A DNA stretch of 40,698 bases from Ascidiaceihabitans sp. (lineage in GTDB: Bacteria > Pseudomonadota > Alphaproteobacteria > Rhodobacterales > Rhodobacteraceae): the NCBI GenBank assembly GCA_028388995.1, contig JAOEQC010000015.1, positions 1 to 40,698 on the forward strand. Reading direction: 5' to 3'. Position numbers and translations under genes: made by a program. The first letter of the stretch is position 1, and each line of letters begins with the position of its first letter. The notes below the pieces were generated by a model that saw nothing but the letters and a program-made list of their open reading frames with translations, had not been told where the DNA came from and ran no database searches. This document shows positions 25,618 through 33,946 of the stretch, piece after piece.

Positions 25618-26234
25618 ACTTGAATGTCCAATCATCGGGCGTGCTTGTTGCACTGACTTTGCGTGACCCTGCTAATGCAGCACGCTTGGTTATCGCTGCG
25701 GGCTATGGCCGTGATGTTCTTTGGACGTTTCTGTTACTTGTTAGCATTGCTAATGCAGCCCTTGTTTGGTTGTCTAATACGTTGACTGGCCCAACCCCAG
25801 AACAATTGGCGCAAATGCCAATCCAAATTCCGGAGATCATCTTTAGCCCACTATTTGCGTTTGTGTTTCTGGCGGGTGCCTTGGTGATCACGGTCCATGT
25901 TTTGCATTGGATCGGCGCTGCGATTGGTGGGGAGGGCAGCTTGGACGACATGTTGTCCGTCTTGGTGTGGTTGCAAGCCATGCGTGCCTTGGCCCAAGTT
26001 GTCTTGTTGGTGTTGCTTCTGGTGGCCCCATCGATTGCTGGTTTGTTTGGGCTGGCCGTTGCTTTGTTCAGCCTGTGGATATTGGTTCACTGCGTTAATG
26101 AAGGCGCGGGCCTTGGCTCTGTTTTCAAAACTGTTGGGGTTCTACTGTCGGCAACCGTTGGCATAATCATGGGCCTTAGTTTTATCCTGACCATTACTGG
26201 TCTCGCCTCTATGGGAATTTCTCCGAATGTATGA
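25614..26234 (+). CDS. YIP1-like membrane protein 2
   Basis: A 206-residue membrane protein with about five hydrophobic segments, including a long Leu/Val-rich one at about residues 120-165, and a short cytosolic N terminus with L-T-L-R-D-P-A-N-A-A-R, a pattern common at the start of YIP1 proteins. The start is the ATG at 25614, overlapping the preceding stop by four bases; its own stop overlaps the sufS start by eight bases. The coupling suggests it is made together with SufD and SufS. Function unknown; perhaps a membrane partner of the preceding protein (inference). Confidence 0.75.
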   Translation: MNLNVQSSGVLVALTLRDPANAARLVIAAGYGRDVLWTFLLLVSIANAALVWLSNTLTGPTPEQLAQMPIQIPEIIFSPLFAFVFLAGALVITVHVLHWIGAAIGGEGSLDDMLSVLVWLQAMRALAQVVLLVLLLVAPSIAGLFGLAVALFSLWILVHCVNEGAGLGSVFKTVGVLLSATVGIIMGLSFILTITGLASMGISPNV

Positions 26235-27447
26235 TGTCGCTAAAGTACGTGCTGATTTCCCAATTCTTGCACGAGAAGTGAACGGTAAGCGTTTGGTTTA
26301 CCTTGATAATGGTGCATCCGCGCAAAAGCCGCAGGTCGTGATTGATACTATCACACGCGCTTATGCAGAAGAGTATGCAAATGTGCATCGTGGCCTTCAT
26401 TTTTTGTCGAACCTTGCAACAGACAATTATGAGGCAGTGCGCGGAAAAATCGCCAAATTCATGAACGCGGGCTCAGAAAACGAAATCGTTTTCAATTCAG
26501 GTACCACCGAGGGTATCAATATGGTTGCCTATGGTTGGGCTATGCCGAACCTAAAATCTGGCGATGAAATCATCCTAAGTGTCATGGAGCACCACGCCAA
26601 TATCGTGCCTTGGCACTTTCTGCGTGAACGCCAAGGTGTCGTGATTAAATGGGTGGATGTGGATGCAACTGGCGCCTTGGACCCTCAGGCCGTTCTTGAT
26701 GCAATCACACCAAAAACAAAACTTATCGCAATTACACATATGTCCAACGTTCTGGGCACTAAAGTCGATGTAAAAACCATTTGCGCGGGCGCACGTTCAA
26801 AAGGCGTGCGCGTCTTGGTGGATGGGTCACAAGCGGCGGTACACATGCCAGTAGATGTTCAAGATATCGATGCAGATTTTTATGTTGTAACGGGTCACAA
26901 ATTATACGGTCCATCAGGTTCTGGCGCGATCCACATCAAACCAGAACGGATGGCTGAGATGCAGCCATTCATCGGCGGTGGTGATATGATCCGCGAGGTG
27001 TCTAAATTAGGTGTCATCTATAATGACGCCCCGATGAAGTTCGAGGCAGGCACACCGGGGATCGTTCAAATGATTGGTCTTGGCACGGCCGTCGATTACA
27101 TGATGGACACTGGAATGGACGCAATTGCGGTTCATGAGAATAGCCTACGTGATTACGCTGTTGCAAAACTTGAAGGTTTGAATTGGATCCAAATCCAAGG
27201 AACAACCGCTGACAAAGGAGCTATCTTTAGCTTCACAATGGATGGTGCTGCACATGCACATGACATCTCGACTATCCTTGATAAAAAAGGCGTTGCAGTG
27301 CGGGCAGGGCAGCATTGTACTGGTCCATTGATGGAACACCTTGGTCTCACTGCCACATGCCGTGCGTCTTTTGCGATGTATAACACAACTGATGAAGTTG
27401 ATGTTTGGATCGATGCGTTAGAACTTGCACACGATCTTTTCGCTTAA
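26227..27447 (+). CDS. sufS: cysteine desulfurase SufS
   Basis: Group II PLP-dependent cysteine desulfurase that supplies persulfide to SufB, normally with help from SufE or SufU. The 406-residue product has [11 protein letters not shown] at the N terminus, the PLP lysine K225 in [10 protein letters not shown], and the active-site Cys C364 in R-A-G-Q-H-C, the SufS-type loop. The start overlaps the preceding membrane-protein gene by eight bases. It is the last suf gene here: no sufE, sufA or sufT gene follows, a tRNA gene comes next. Confidence 0.97.
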   Translation: MYDVAKVRADFPILAREVNGKRLVYLDNGASAQKPQVVIDTITRAYAEEYANVHRGLHFLSNLATDNYEAVRGKIAKFMNAGSENEIVFNSGTTEGINMVAYGWAMPNLKSGDEIILSVMEHHANIVPWHFLRERQGVVIKWVDVDATGALDPQAVLDAITPKTKLIAITHMSNVLGTKVDVKTICAGARSKGVRVLVDGSQAAVHMPVDVQDIDADFYVVTGHKLYGPSGSGAIHIKPERMAEMQPFIGGGDMIREVSKLGVIYNDAPMKFEAGTPGIVQMIGLGTAVDYMMDTGMDAIAVHENSLRDYAVAKLEGLNWIQIQGTTADKGAIFSFTMDGAAHAHDISTILDKKGVAVRAGQHCTGPLMEHLGLTATCRASFAMYNTTDEVDVWIDALELAHDLFA

Positions 27448-27514
27448 GGTGCAAACTCTTCGCGTCATTTAGCAATTGCAGCGCAACAGCTGCAAAGCTA
27501 TACCGCGCATGCAC

Positions 27515-27591
27515 GGTCCCATAGCTCAGCTGGATAGAGTACTCGCCTCCGAAGCGAGGGGTCGCTGGTTCAAATCCAGCTGGGACCACCA
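27515..27591 (+). tRNA. tRNA-Arg (anticodon CCG)
   Basis: A 77-nt cloverleaf with the acceptor stem GGTCCCA/TGGGACC, the D-arm sequence AGCTCAGCTGGATAGAGT, the anticodon stem CTCGC/GCGAG with a 7-nt loop carrying CCG at 27549-27551, the T-arm GCTGGTTCAAATCCAGC, and an encoded CCA at 27589-27591. It reads CGG codons. A perfect hairpin terminator follows 17 bases downstream. Confidence 0.96.
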
Positions 27592-27607
27592 TTTTTTACA
27601 TTCTTAA

Positions 27608-27641
27608 CAAACGAAAGCGCCCCAAAAGGCGCTTTCGTTTG
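27608..27641. terminator. bidirectional terminator between tRNA-Arg and DUF882 gene
   Basis: CAAACGAAAGCGCC (27608-27621) pairs perfectly with GGCGCTTTCGTTTG (27628-27641) around a 6-nt loop. The stem is A/T-rich at its base, so it works in both directions: for the tRNA on the plus strand and for the DUF882 gene on the minus strand. Confidence 0.85.
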
Positions 27642-27667
27642 TACCTTCATAATAGCTGTTTGAAAAC

Positions 27668-28240
27668 TCAGCTGCCCCATGTGCGGACAACACCGCAATC
27701 CATATGGACAAAGTTGGAACCGGAATAACGTCCAACACCACCACCACGACAAGCTGCTGCTGCACGGGCCATTTGGCCAACAGAGCGGGTCGATAGACGC
27801 AAATCAGCGGCCTTCCCTTCCATGTGTAAAGAATTCTTAGCAACGCCTTTTAAGCGTGAACGCAGCATAGCATTGGTTTTAGGGCTGCGGTATCCAGACA
27901 ACAACATATATGGTTCGTTGGCATCCATCATATTGTGGGCGGCAGCCATAACGTCGATTGTACGTAAATTTATAGATTTCACACTACCAGTACGCCAGTC
28001 ACGCATGAAGTAATCCACCTCTTTTAAAGCGTCTTTGATGTATTTGCCTTCAATCCAATAGATCATATTAATACGCTCACCGGTTCGACCCGAAAACATA
28101 CGAATACGACGAATATCGCCAGCACCACGTAAAATACCTGTTGCATTTGAGAGAGTAGGGGCGGCTGTTACTGTTGTCGCGGCAAATGCCCCCAACAACG
28201 CGCGGCGGGTCAAAGAACCCGAGTTGCCATTAATCGTCAT
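27668..28240 (-). CDS. Tat-exported DUF882 protein, M15-type murein peptidase
   Basis: A 190-residue protein of the YcbK/MepK group (DUF882, peptidase M15 superfamily), which cuts peptide cross-links in peptidoglycan. The N terminus has a twin-Arg motif L-T-R-R-A-L-L-G followed by a hydrophobic stretch, so it is probably exported folded. The zinc site is visible as S-G-Y-R-S-P near residue 122, H-M-E-G-K-A-A-D-L-R around 148-157, and a late V-H-M-D-C with the third His. The ATG at 28240 is preferred to a TTG at 28282, which would add 14 residues of no signal value. It is divergent from the L,D-transpeptidase gene, so two peptidoglycan genes share one intergenic region. Confidence 0.88.
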   Translation of the reverse strand: MTINGNSGSLTRRALLGAFAATTVTAAPTLSNATGILRGAGDIRRIRMFSGRTGERINMIYWIEGKYIKDALKEVDYFMRDWRTGSVKSINLRTIDVMAAAHNMMDANEPYMLLSGYRSPKTNAMLRSRLKGVAKNSLHMEGKAADLRLSTRSVGQMARAAAACRGGGVGRYSGSNFVHMDCGVVRTWGS

Positions 28241-28561
28241 AGTATAACGTGTCCCTGTTTCCCGCGGTGCAAGCACGGGCAATTCATCTTGTCCCCAGAT
28301 CCACCATCCTTATTGCATAAGCCGAATCGTTAACCAAGCAATGAATTTCCAGCATCAAAAATTTCGATAAATTTAGGCGATTTTCTGCGCAGCTTATAGA
28401 TAATGCAGCCGAATTACCGAAACAACGGCGGCAACATGCAACACTTCGTCCATCTGAACATAATCTTAAGGGTGTGGCGTGAATGTGAATGGACAACTCT
28501 TTGTGCATCCAACAAAATGCGAGAATTCTTGCGAGTGCATTTTTCTAGAGGGGTGGATACG

Positions 28562-30166
28562 TTGCAACGCATATTCAAGATGACATCTGTTCTGGTTTTG
28601 ATGCTAATAGTTCTGGGGCTTTTCATTGCTCCGAAACCTGCTGACGCACAAGCCAAAGCATTCGAACAAGCTGTGGCCGAAGCTGCCGCGCTCGATAAAG
28701 ACATCGCAGCATTCTATCAGGCCTTTGGTTACAAGAGCGTTTGGACAGGCCGCTCTGGTCCCGAACGCTCTCGCCGTAAGGCGTTGATCAAAGCGTTGGC
28801 GAATGCTTCATCTCACGGTTTGCCAGCTGGGCGTTACGATACCGAAGGGCTTCAAGCGAAGATGAAAGCCGCGCGTGGCCCAGGAGAGCGTGGTGCTGTT
28901 GAGGTCGAAATCAGCCGTGTCTTTTTGCAATATGCGCGTGATCTTCAAACCGGTGTCTTGATCCCCAGCCGTGTGAACAGCGCAATTGTACGTAAAGTGC
29001 CTTACCGCGATCGCACATCTTACCTTGTCAATTTAGTCAAATCTTCACCCTCGGAATTTTTTGAATCCTTGGCTCCCAAGACCATCGAATACGACGCATT
29101 GTTAAAAGAAAAGCTACGTCTTGAACGTCTACTTGGTAAAGGTGGATGGGGTATTACTGTTCCTGCTAAGTCATTGAAACCTGGTCAATCTGGAGCATCT
29201 GTCGTGGTACTTCGCAATCGATTGAGGCTGATGGGCTTTATGAAGCGTAGTTCAACACAGACCTATGATGGCATCATAAAATCAGCAGTTCAAAAGTTTC
29301 AAGCTGCTCATGGCCTGTCTACAGATGGCATTGCTGGCCAAGCCACTATGCCAGAGCTAAACAAAAGTTTAAGTACTCGGCTACAATCCGTAATCGTTGC
29401 AATGGAACGTGAGCGTTGGTTTAACAGAGAACGTGGCGAGCGGCACATTTTGGTAAACATTCCAGACTTTACAGCCAAGATCGTCGATAATCAGAAAGTT
29501 ACGTTTGAAACGCGTTCCGTTGTTGGTTCAATTGAAACAGATCGTTCAACAGTCGAGTTCTCCGATTTAATGGAATATATGGTCATTAATCCGAGCTGGT
29601 ACGTTCCATCTTCCATTGCGACACTAGAGTTTCTGCCTAAGTTACAAATTGATAACAGCTCCATGCCTCAAATTGAAATAACAAACAAGGAAGGCTTGGT
29701 AGTCGACAGTGCTAACGTGAATTTTTCCTTGTTTGATGTAGAAAATTTTCCATTTACTATGCGAGAACCTCCGTCCAATGAGAATGCTTTGGGATTAGTA
29801 AAATTTATTTTTCCTAATCCTTACAACATCTATTTACATGACACGCCTGCAAAAAACCTATTTTCGCGTGAAGTTCGCGCGTTCAGCCACGGTTGTGTTC
29901 GTTTGGCGGACCCATTTGATTTCGCCTACTCGTTGTTGGCAAAAGAGGTTCGGAACCCGAAAGAGTTTTTCCAAGAGCAGTTGGCAACGGGGGAAGAGCA
30001 GCAGGTATACCTAGAATCCCCCGTTCCCATACACATTATTTACCGAACAGCGTTTATCAATGCCAAAGGCCACATACAGTATCGCCGCGATGTTTATGGG
30101 CGTGATGCACAAGTTTGGAAGGCTTTGGCCAAGGCAGGGGTGGCATTGCGCGCCGTACAAGGTTAA
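28562..30166 (+). CDS. L,D-transpeptidase (YcbB/LdtD type) with peptidoglycan-binding domain
   Basis: Periplasmic enzyme that makes 3-3 cross-links in peptidoglycan. The product has an N-terminal signal or anchor helix, then a scaffold region, a PG_binding_1 domain (about residues 205-265: Q-S-G-A-S-V-V-V-L-R-N-R-L, then F-Q-A-A-H-G-L-S-T-D-G) and a YkuD catalytic domain with H443 and C445 in S-H-G-C-V-R-L. The start is uncertain: a TTG at 28562 has an AGAGGGG ribosome-binding site 8 bases upstream and gives a compact signal peptide (534 residues); an ATG at 28517 would add 15 residues. It lies 33 bases before lpxD and may be co-transcribed with it. Confidence 0.9.
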   Translation: MQRIFKMTSVLVLMLIVLGLFIAPKPADAQAKAFEQAVAEAAALDKDIAAFYQAFGYKSVWTGRSGPERSRRKALIKALANASSHGLPAGRYDTEGLQAKMKAARGPGERGAVEVEISRVFLQYARDLQTGVLIPSRVNSAIVRKVPYRDRTSYLVNLVKSSPSEFFESLAPKTIEYDALLKEKLRLERLLGKGGWGITVPAKSLKPGQSGASVVVLRNRLRLMGFMKRSSTQTYDGIIKSAVQKFQAAHGLSTDGIAGQATMPELNKSLSTRLQSVIVAMERERWFNRERGERHILVNIPDFTAKIVDNQKVTFETRSVVGSIETDRSTVEFSDLMEYMVINPSWYVPSSIATLEFLPKLQIDNSSMPQIEITNKEGLVVDSANVNFSLFDVENFPFTMREPPSNENALGLVKFIFPNPYNIYLHDTPAKNLFSREVRAFSHGCVRLADPFDFAYSLLAKEVRNPKEFFQEQLATGEEQQVYLESPVPIHIIYRTAFINAKGHIQYRRDVYGRDAQVWKALAKAGVALRAVQG

Positions 30167-30199
30167 TTCAGGTCTTGTAGTTTACGGGACGCTGATCAT

Positions 30200-31288
30200 A
30201 TGAGTCATTCCATTAAAGACATCGCAGCGGCGCTCGGGGCACAAGCCTTTGGAGCAGTTGATCGGTTGATCATATCGGTTCAGGAACCAGAAAGCGCAGG
30301 ACCTGACGATCTGGCTTTGGCGATGGACGTAAAATACGCCGAAAGCCTATCAAGTGGGAAAGCCCGCGCTGCAATGGTCTGGGAAGGCGCTGATTGGGAG
30401 GCGATGGGACTTGAAGCTGCGATCGTTCCAAAACGTGCCCGTTTCGCAATGGCACCCCTGACGGCCTTAATGAATCAGGGGCAGGGCTTTGGTGTAGGCA
30501 TTCACCCAAGTGCGGTTATCGATCCATCTGCTGAACTGGCTGATGACATTTCTGTTGGACCGCTGGCTGTGATTGGCCCACGCGCCAAGATTGGCGCAGG
30601 CAGTGTTGTTGGGCCGCAGTGTTATATCGGTATGGACGTAACGATAGGTAAAGATGCCTATTTGCGCGAACAGGTCAGCATCGGCGCACGCGTCCGGATC
30701 GGCGAGCGTTTCATCGCACAGCCGGGTGCTAAGATCGGTGGTGATGGATTCAGTTTCACCTCTGCCGAAAAGTCTGGCATCGAAGCGGTTCGTGAAAGCC
30801 TTGGTTATCAACAAGAGACTGAGGCGCAATCATGGACCCGCATCCATTCGCTAGGCTCTGTTGTGATTGGTAATGACGTTGAAATCGGAGCAATTACAAC
30901 CGTGGACAGCGGAACCATCCGTGACACAGTCATTGGCGATGGGTGCAAGTTCGACAACATGGCCCAGATTGGCCACAACGTGCGTATCGGTCGTGATTGT
31001 ATGATTTGCGGTCACGTGGCCATTGCCGGTTCAACCGTTGTGGGAAACAACGTGGTCCTTGGAGGCATGACTGGGGTAACCGACAATATCTTTATTGGTG
31101 ATCGCGTGATCACTGGCGGCGCAACCAAAATCCTAAGCAACGTGCCTGCGGGCCGTGTGATGTTGGGCTATCCAGCCACACAAATGGACAAACAATTAGA
31201 GATTTACAAACTAATCCGTCGTTTGCCACGCCTGTTCCGTGATGTGACAGCGCTTAAAAACCGAACGTCTGATGACAGCAAAGACTAA
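30200..31288 (+). CDS. lpxD: UDP-3-O-acylglucosamine N-acyltransferase LpxD
   Basis: Third enzyme of lipid A synthesis; it transfers a 3-hydroxyacyl chain from ACP to UDP-3-O-acyl-glucosamine. The 362-residue product has the N-terminal uridine-binding domain (about residues 1-100), then left-handed beta-helix hexapeptide repeats (I-G-P-R-A-K-I-G-A-G and many similar), the catalytic His in Q-I-G-H-N-V near residue 260, and a C-terminal helical tail with R-R-L-P-R-L-F-R. Most lpxD genes lie beside bamA, fabZ and lpxA; here it is followed after 11 bases by an ACP and a KAS gene instead. Confidence 0.95.
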   Translation: MSHSIKDIAAALGAQAFGAVDRLIISVQEPESAGPDDLALAMDVKYAESLSSGKARAAMVWEGADWEAMGLEAAIVPKRARFAMAPLTALMNQGQGFGVGIHPSAVIDPSAELADDISVGPLAVIGPRAKIGAGSVVGPQCYIGMDVTIGKDAYLREQVSIGARVRIGERFIAQPGAKIGGDGFSFTSAEKSGIEAVRESLGYQQETEAQSWTRIHSLGSVVIGNDVEIGAITTVDSGTIRDTVIGDGCKFDNMAQIGHNVRIGRDCMICGHVAIAGSTVVGNNVVLGGMTGVTDNIFIGDRVITGGATKILSNVPAGRVMLGYPATQMDKQLEIYKLIRRLPRLFRDVTALKNRTSDDSKD

Positions 31289-31299
31289 AAGGTAAAATC

Positions 31300-31560
31300 A
31301 TGAGTGTGACTGATAAGATAATCGAGATTATTGCGGAGCAAGCAGTTCTTGAAACCTCCGATGTGACGAAGGAGAGCACGCTTGAGGATCTAGGGATTGA
31401 TAGCCTTGGTCTGGTAGAAAGCATTTACGCCATTGAGGAAGAGTTTGATATCACAGTTCCGTTCAATGCGAATGAACCAACCAACAGTGATTTTGACATT
31501 TCAAGCATCTCAAAGATTATCGAAGTCGTAGAGCGTCTATTGAAAGAGCAGGCAGGTTAA
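31300..31560 (+). CDS. acyl carrier protein, specialised (AcpXL-like)
   Basis: An 86-residue ACP with the phosphopantetheine attachment site S35 in D-L-G-I-D-S-L-G and a V-E-S-I-Y-A-I-E-E-E-F-D-I recognition helix. It differs from the housekeeping AcpP (usual motif D-S-L-D-T-V-E) and ends with a longer tail. Placed between lpxD and a KAS gene, it probably carries a special acyl chain for lipid A, as AcpXL does for very-long-chain lipid A acyl groups in Rhizobiales. That role is inferred from position, not from sequence alone. Stop and next start are four bases apart. Confidence 0.88.
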   Translation: MSVTDKIIEIIAEQAVLETSDVTKESTLEDLGIDSLGLVESIYAIEEEFDITVPFNANEPTNSDFDISSISKIIEVVERLLKEQAG

Positions 31561-31564
31561 CCTG

Positions 31565-32773
31565 ATGAAACGCGTGGTCATCACGGGTGCTGGGACCATC
31601 AACGCTTTGGGTCACAGTGTGGCCGATACAATGACAGCTTTGGCAGAGGGTCGCTGTGGCATAGGTCCTTTGGCATTTCGTGATGTCGAACGCCTGTCAA
31701 TCCAAATAGGCGGACAGGTGCGTGGGTTTGAGGCCGCAGGGCGTTACAACCGCCAACAGATGTCGCTGTATGACCGTTTCACGCAGTTCACGCTTGCCGC
31801 TGCTGCTGAGGCAATCGCCCAATCAGGTATTACCTTCAGCGGTGAATTAGCCGCTAAATCGGGCGTTGTCCTCGGTACAGCCGGTGGTGGCGTAAGCACA
31901 TGGGACGACAACTATCGTTCGGTTTATGAGGACGGCAAAAACCGCGTTCACCCATTTGTTGTGCCAAAGCTGATGAACAACGCAGCTGCCAGCCACGTCA
32001 GCATAGAATATAACCTTAAGGGCCCGTCTTTCACCGTTTCTACGGCCTGTGCCTCATCCAATCATGCAATGGCGCAAGCCTTTCAAATGGTGCGCACTGG
32101 GATGGCCCCTGCAATGGTAACAGGCGGATCTGAATCCATGTTATGCTTTGGTGGGGTAAAAGCGTGGGAAGGTTTGCGCGTCATGTCCAAGGACGCCTGC
32201 CGTCCGTTTTCTGCCAATCGAAATGGTATGGTTCAGGGTGAAGGCGCAGGTATCTTTGTGTTTGAAGAATACGAACACGCACGCGCACGCGGCGCTGACA
32301 TCTTATGTGAAGTTGCAGGTTGTGCTATGTCTTCAGATGCCACAGACATCGTCATGCCGTCCAAAAACGGGGCCGCGCGGGCAATTGCGGGTGCGCTAAA
32401 TGATGCAAGGCTCAATCCAGAAGACGTCGGCTATATCAACGCTCACGGAACTGGAACAGCTGCCAATGACAAAACTGAATGTGCCGCGGTAGCCGATGTG
32501 TTTGGACCGTGTGCGGATAAGTTGATGATATCGTCAACCAAATCCATGCACGGTCACTTGATTGGTGGTACCGGCGCTGTAGAGCTGTTGGCTTGCATCA
32601 TGGCGCTTCGTGATGGCGTGATCGCACCGACCATAGGCTATGAAGAAGCTGATCCTGAATGTGCCCTTGATGTGGTGCCTAATGAGGCGCGCAATGCGGC
32701 GGTTGATGTGGTTCTTTCCAATGCGTTTGCCTTTGGTGGAATGAACGCTGTCTTAGCGCTTCGTAAAGTATAG
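31565..32773 (+). CDS. beta-ketoacyl-ACP synthase (FabF/KAS II-like)
   Basis: A 402-residue condensing enzyme that elongates acyl-ACP with malonyl-ACP. The catalytic triad is complete: C162 in S-T-A-C-A-S-S-N, H294 in N-A-H-G-T-G-T, and H329 with K326 in S-T-K-S-M-H-G-H. The C-terminal G-G-M-N-A segment is typical. It starts four bases after the ACP gene and likely works on that ACP; with LpxD it may extend or select a chain for lipid A. It is most like the FabF-type paralogues of Rhizobiales acpXL clusters by arrangement. A terminator follows. Confidence 0.93.
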   Translation: MKRVVITGAGTINALGHSVADTMTALAEGRCGIGPLAFRDVERLSIQIGGQVRGFEAAGRYNRQQMSLYDRFTQFTLAAAAEAIAQSGITFSGELAAKSGVVLGTAGGGVSTWDDNYRSVYEDGKNRVHPFVVPKLMNNAAASHVSIEYNLKGPSFTVSTACASSNHAMAQAFQMVRTGMAPAMVTGGSESMLCFGGVKAWEGLRVMSKDACRPFSANRNGMVQGEGAGIFVFEEYEHARARGADILCEVAGCAMSSDATDIVMPSKNGAARAIAGALNDARLNPEDVGYINAHGTGTAANDKTECAAVADVFGPCADKLMISSTKSMHGHLIGGTGAVELLACIMALRDGVIAPTIGYEEADPECALDVVPNEARNAAVDVVLSNAFAFGGMNAVLALRKV

Positions 32774-32775
32774 AA

Positions 32776-32815
32776 ACGAAAAAGGCCGCCTGTAAAACAG
32801 ACGGCCCTTCGTTTT
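32776..32815 (+). terminator. terminator after the lpxD-acp-fabF unit
   Basis: A hairpin with the core GGCCG.CTGT / ACAG.CGGCC, extended by ACGAA / TTCGT at the base and interrupted by one mismatch and a small bulge, followed by TTTT. It lies just after the fabF stop and may also serve the converging IalB gene. Confidence 0.75.
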
Positions 32816-32828
32816 AGTCATGTTTGGA

Positions 32829-33500
32829 TTACGGCTCGACGATAGATACGTTGTCATAGGCAGCTGTGAAACCAGTCAACGACAAGGCAAGCTCAACCTT
32901 TTGATCTGGTGCCAGTGCCGGAACGATTGTGACCGTCGCAGCATTGCCGCGTTTGAAGCTTGCTATATCCTCGGATGTAAATCCAACCCGTGCATAGCAA
33001 CCAACTTGGCTACAGAACGAATATGGGTACCTGCGTGCATTGCCACCATCAACTGAAAGCGTGATCTGTTGTGGTAGGGAAGTTTCAAGCGGCACGACGA
33101 TTGTTGCGCCTGCTTTCGCGCGACCACCGTCTTTTAGACGAAAGATTGAGACCTCAGCGACGGGTGACCCTTCACCGTCGTCCATCAGTTGATACATCTG
33201 ACAAGGGTCTTCTGTGCCTTCTTCGCCTTTGACGCAGCGCATTTGCCAATCGCCAACTGCTTCCTTGACGTAAAGCTGTCCAATCACTGGTTCTGGTTGC
33301 GCTTCTTCACCAAGGCTTAAGTCTGTTTTGTTTTCTTCAGTTGCTGCAGCTTCGTCACCATCAGATTGTGTTTCAACAGCTTCGGCTTCTACGGCTGTTT
33401 CAGTTTCTGCTGGTGTTGCTGTTTCTTGGGCAAAGGTCGCACCAGTGGTCCCAAAAACTAGTGCGGTGCTTAAAAATACTGCATTGCGAAAATTGGTCAT
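32829..33500 (-). CDS. invasion-associated locus B (IalB) family protein
   Basis: A periplasmic protein of the IalB family. An N-terminal signal peptide (M-T-N-F start, cleavage after T-F-A near residue 24) is followed by an acidic, low-complexity Ala/Glu/Thr linker (about residues 25-70). The IalB domain has G-D-W-Q-M-R-C near the start, a Cys pair in the first half (R-C..D-P-C-Q-M-Y) and another near C-S-Q-V-G-C, probably forming disulfides. IalB affects red-cell invasion in Bartonella, but free-living members have no known role. The ATG at 33500 is preferred to the one at 33518 because it gives a clean signal peptide and has a GGA 9 bases upstream. Confidence 0.88.
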   Translation of the reverse strand: MTNFRNAVFLSTALVFGTTGATFAQETATPAETETAVEAEAVETQSDGDEAAATEENKTDLSLGEEAQPEPVIGQLYVKEAVGDWQMRCVKGEEGTEDPCQMYQLMDDGEGSPVAEVSIFRLKDGGRAKAGATIVVPLETSLPQQITLSVDGGNARRYPYSFCSQVGCYARVGFTSEDIASFKRGNAATVTIVPALAPDQKVELALSLTGFTAAYDNVSIVEP

Positions 33501-33946
33501 TAGATATCCATTATTCATTGTTTTGAGTGCGCTTTTAACATGACGAAATAAGCATGTCAGTTGCGAACCGCATCAGATTTTTCTAATTTGGGCAGATTTT
33601 TGCTGGTTTAAATGTGTAAACCAGCCGGTTCATACAAAAAAGAAAAGAGGGCTTCGTTGAGCTCTCTTTTCCAATTTATTTTCCCCATCGGACTGAACCG
33701 ACTTCTGGTATTACGGTACGAAACGATATGAGGTCGGTCAACAGCTAGTTTGGACCAAAATGGCCAAAGGACTACGGGGTCTTTACCGTAAAAAGGGCCG
33801 TAGCCTAGTGCACGGCCAGTCTGAAAGGGAGGAAGTGTCCTAAACGCGAAGGACATTTAGGTTTGGAACAAAAAACAATATGAGCCCCAAAGATTAAGTT
33901 TGTATGATGGTTACGAATATAGATTTTGAACAAAAGGTTAACGCAT
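33501..33946. other. intergenic region with two hairpins, candidate small RNA
   Basis: No supported protein gene. GCTGGTTTA (33602-33610) / TAAACCAGC (33617-33625) form a 9-bp stem. AAAAGAGGGCT (33643-33653) / AGCTCTCTTTT (33660-33670) form an 11-bp stem with one G-T pair; on the minus strand this is followed by a T-rich run (TTCTTTTTTG), as in an intrinsic terminator. The gene to be terminated is not visible, so a short minus-strand RNA ending near 33635 is possible. Confidence 0.4.
33643..33670 (-). terminator. minus-strand terminator hairpin without an assigned gene
   Basis: An 11-bp stem with a 6-nt loop, followed on the minus strand by TTCTTTTTTG. It lies about 140 bases upstream of the IalB start and would stop any minus-strand transcript begun between here and the DUF853 pseudogene. 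Confidence 0.55.
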
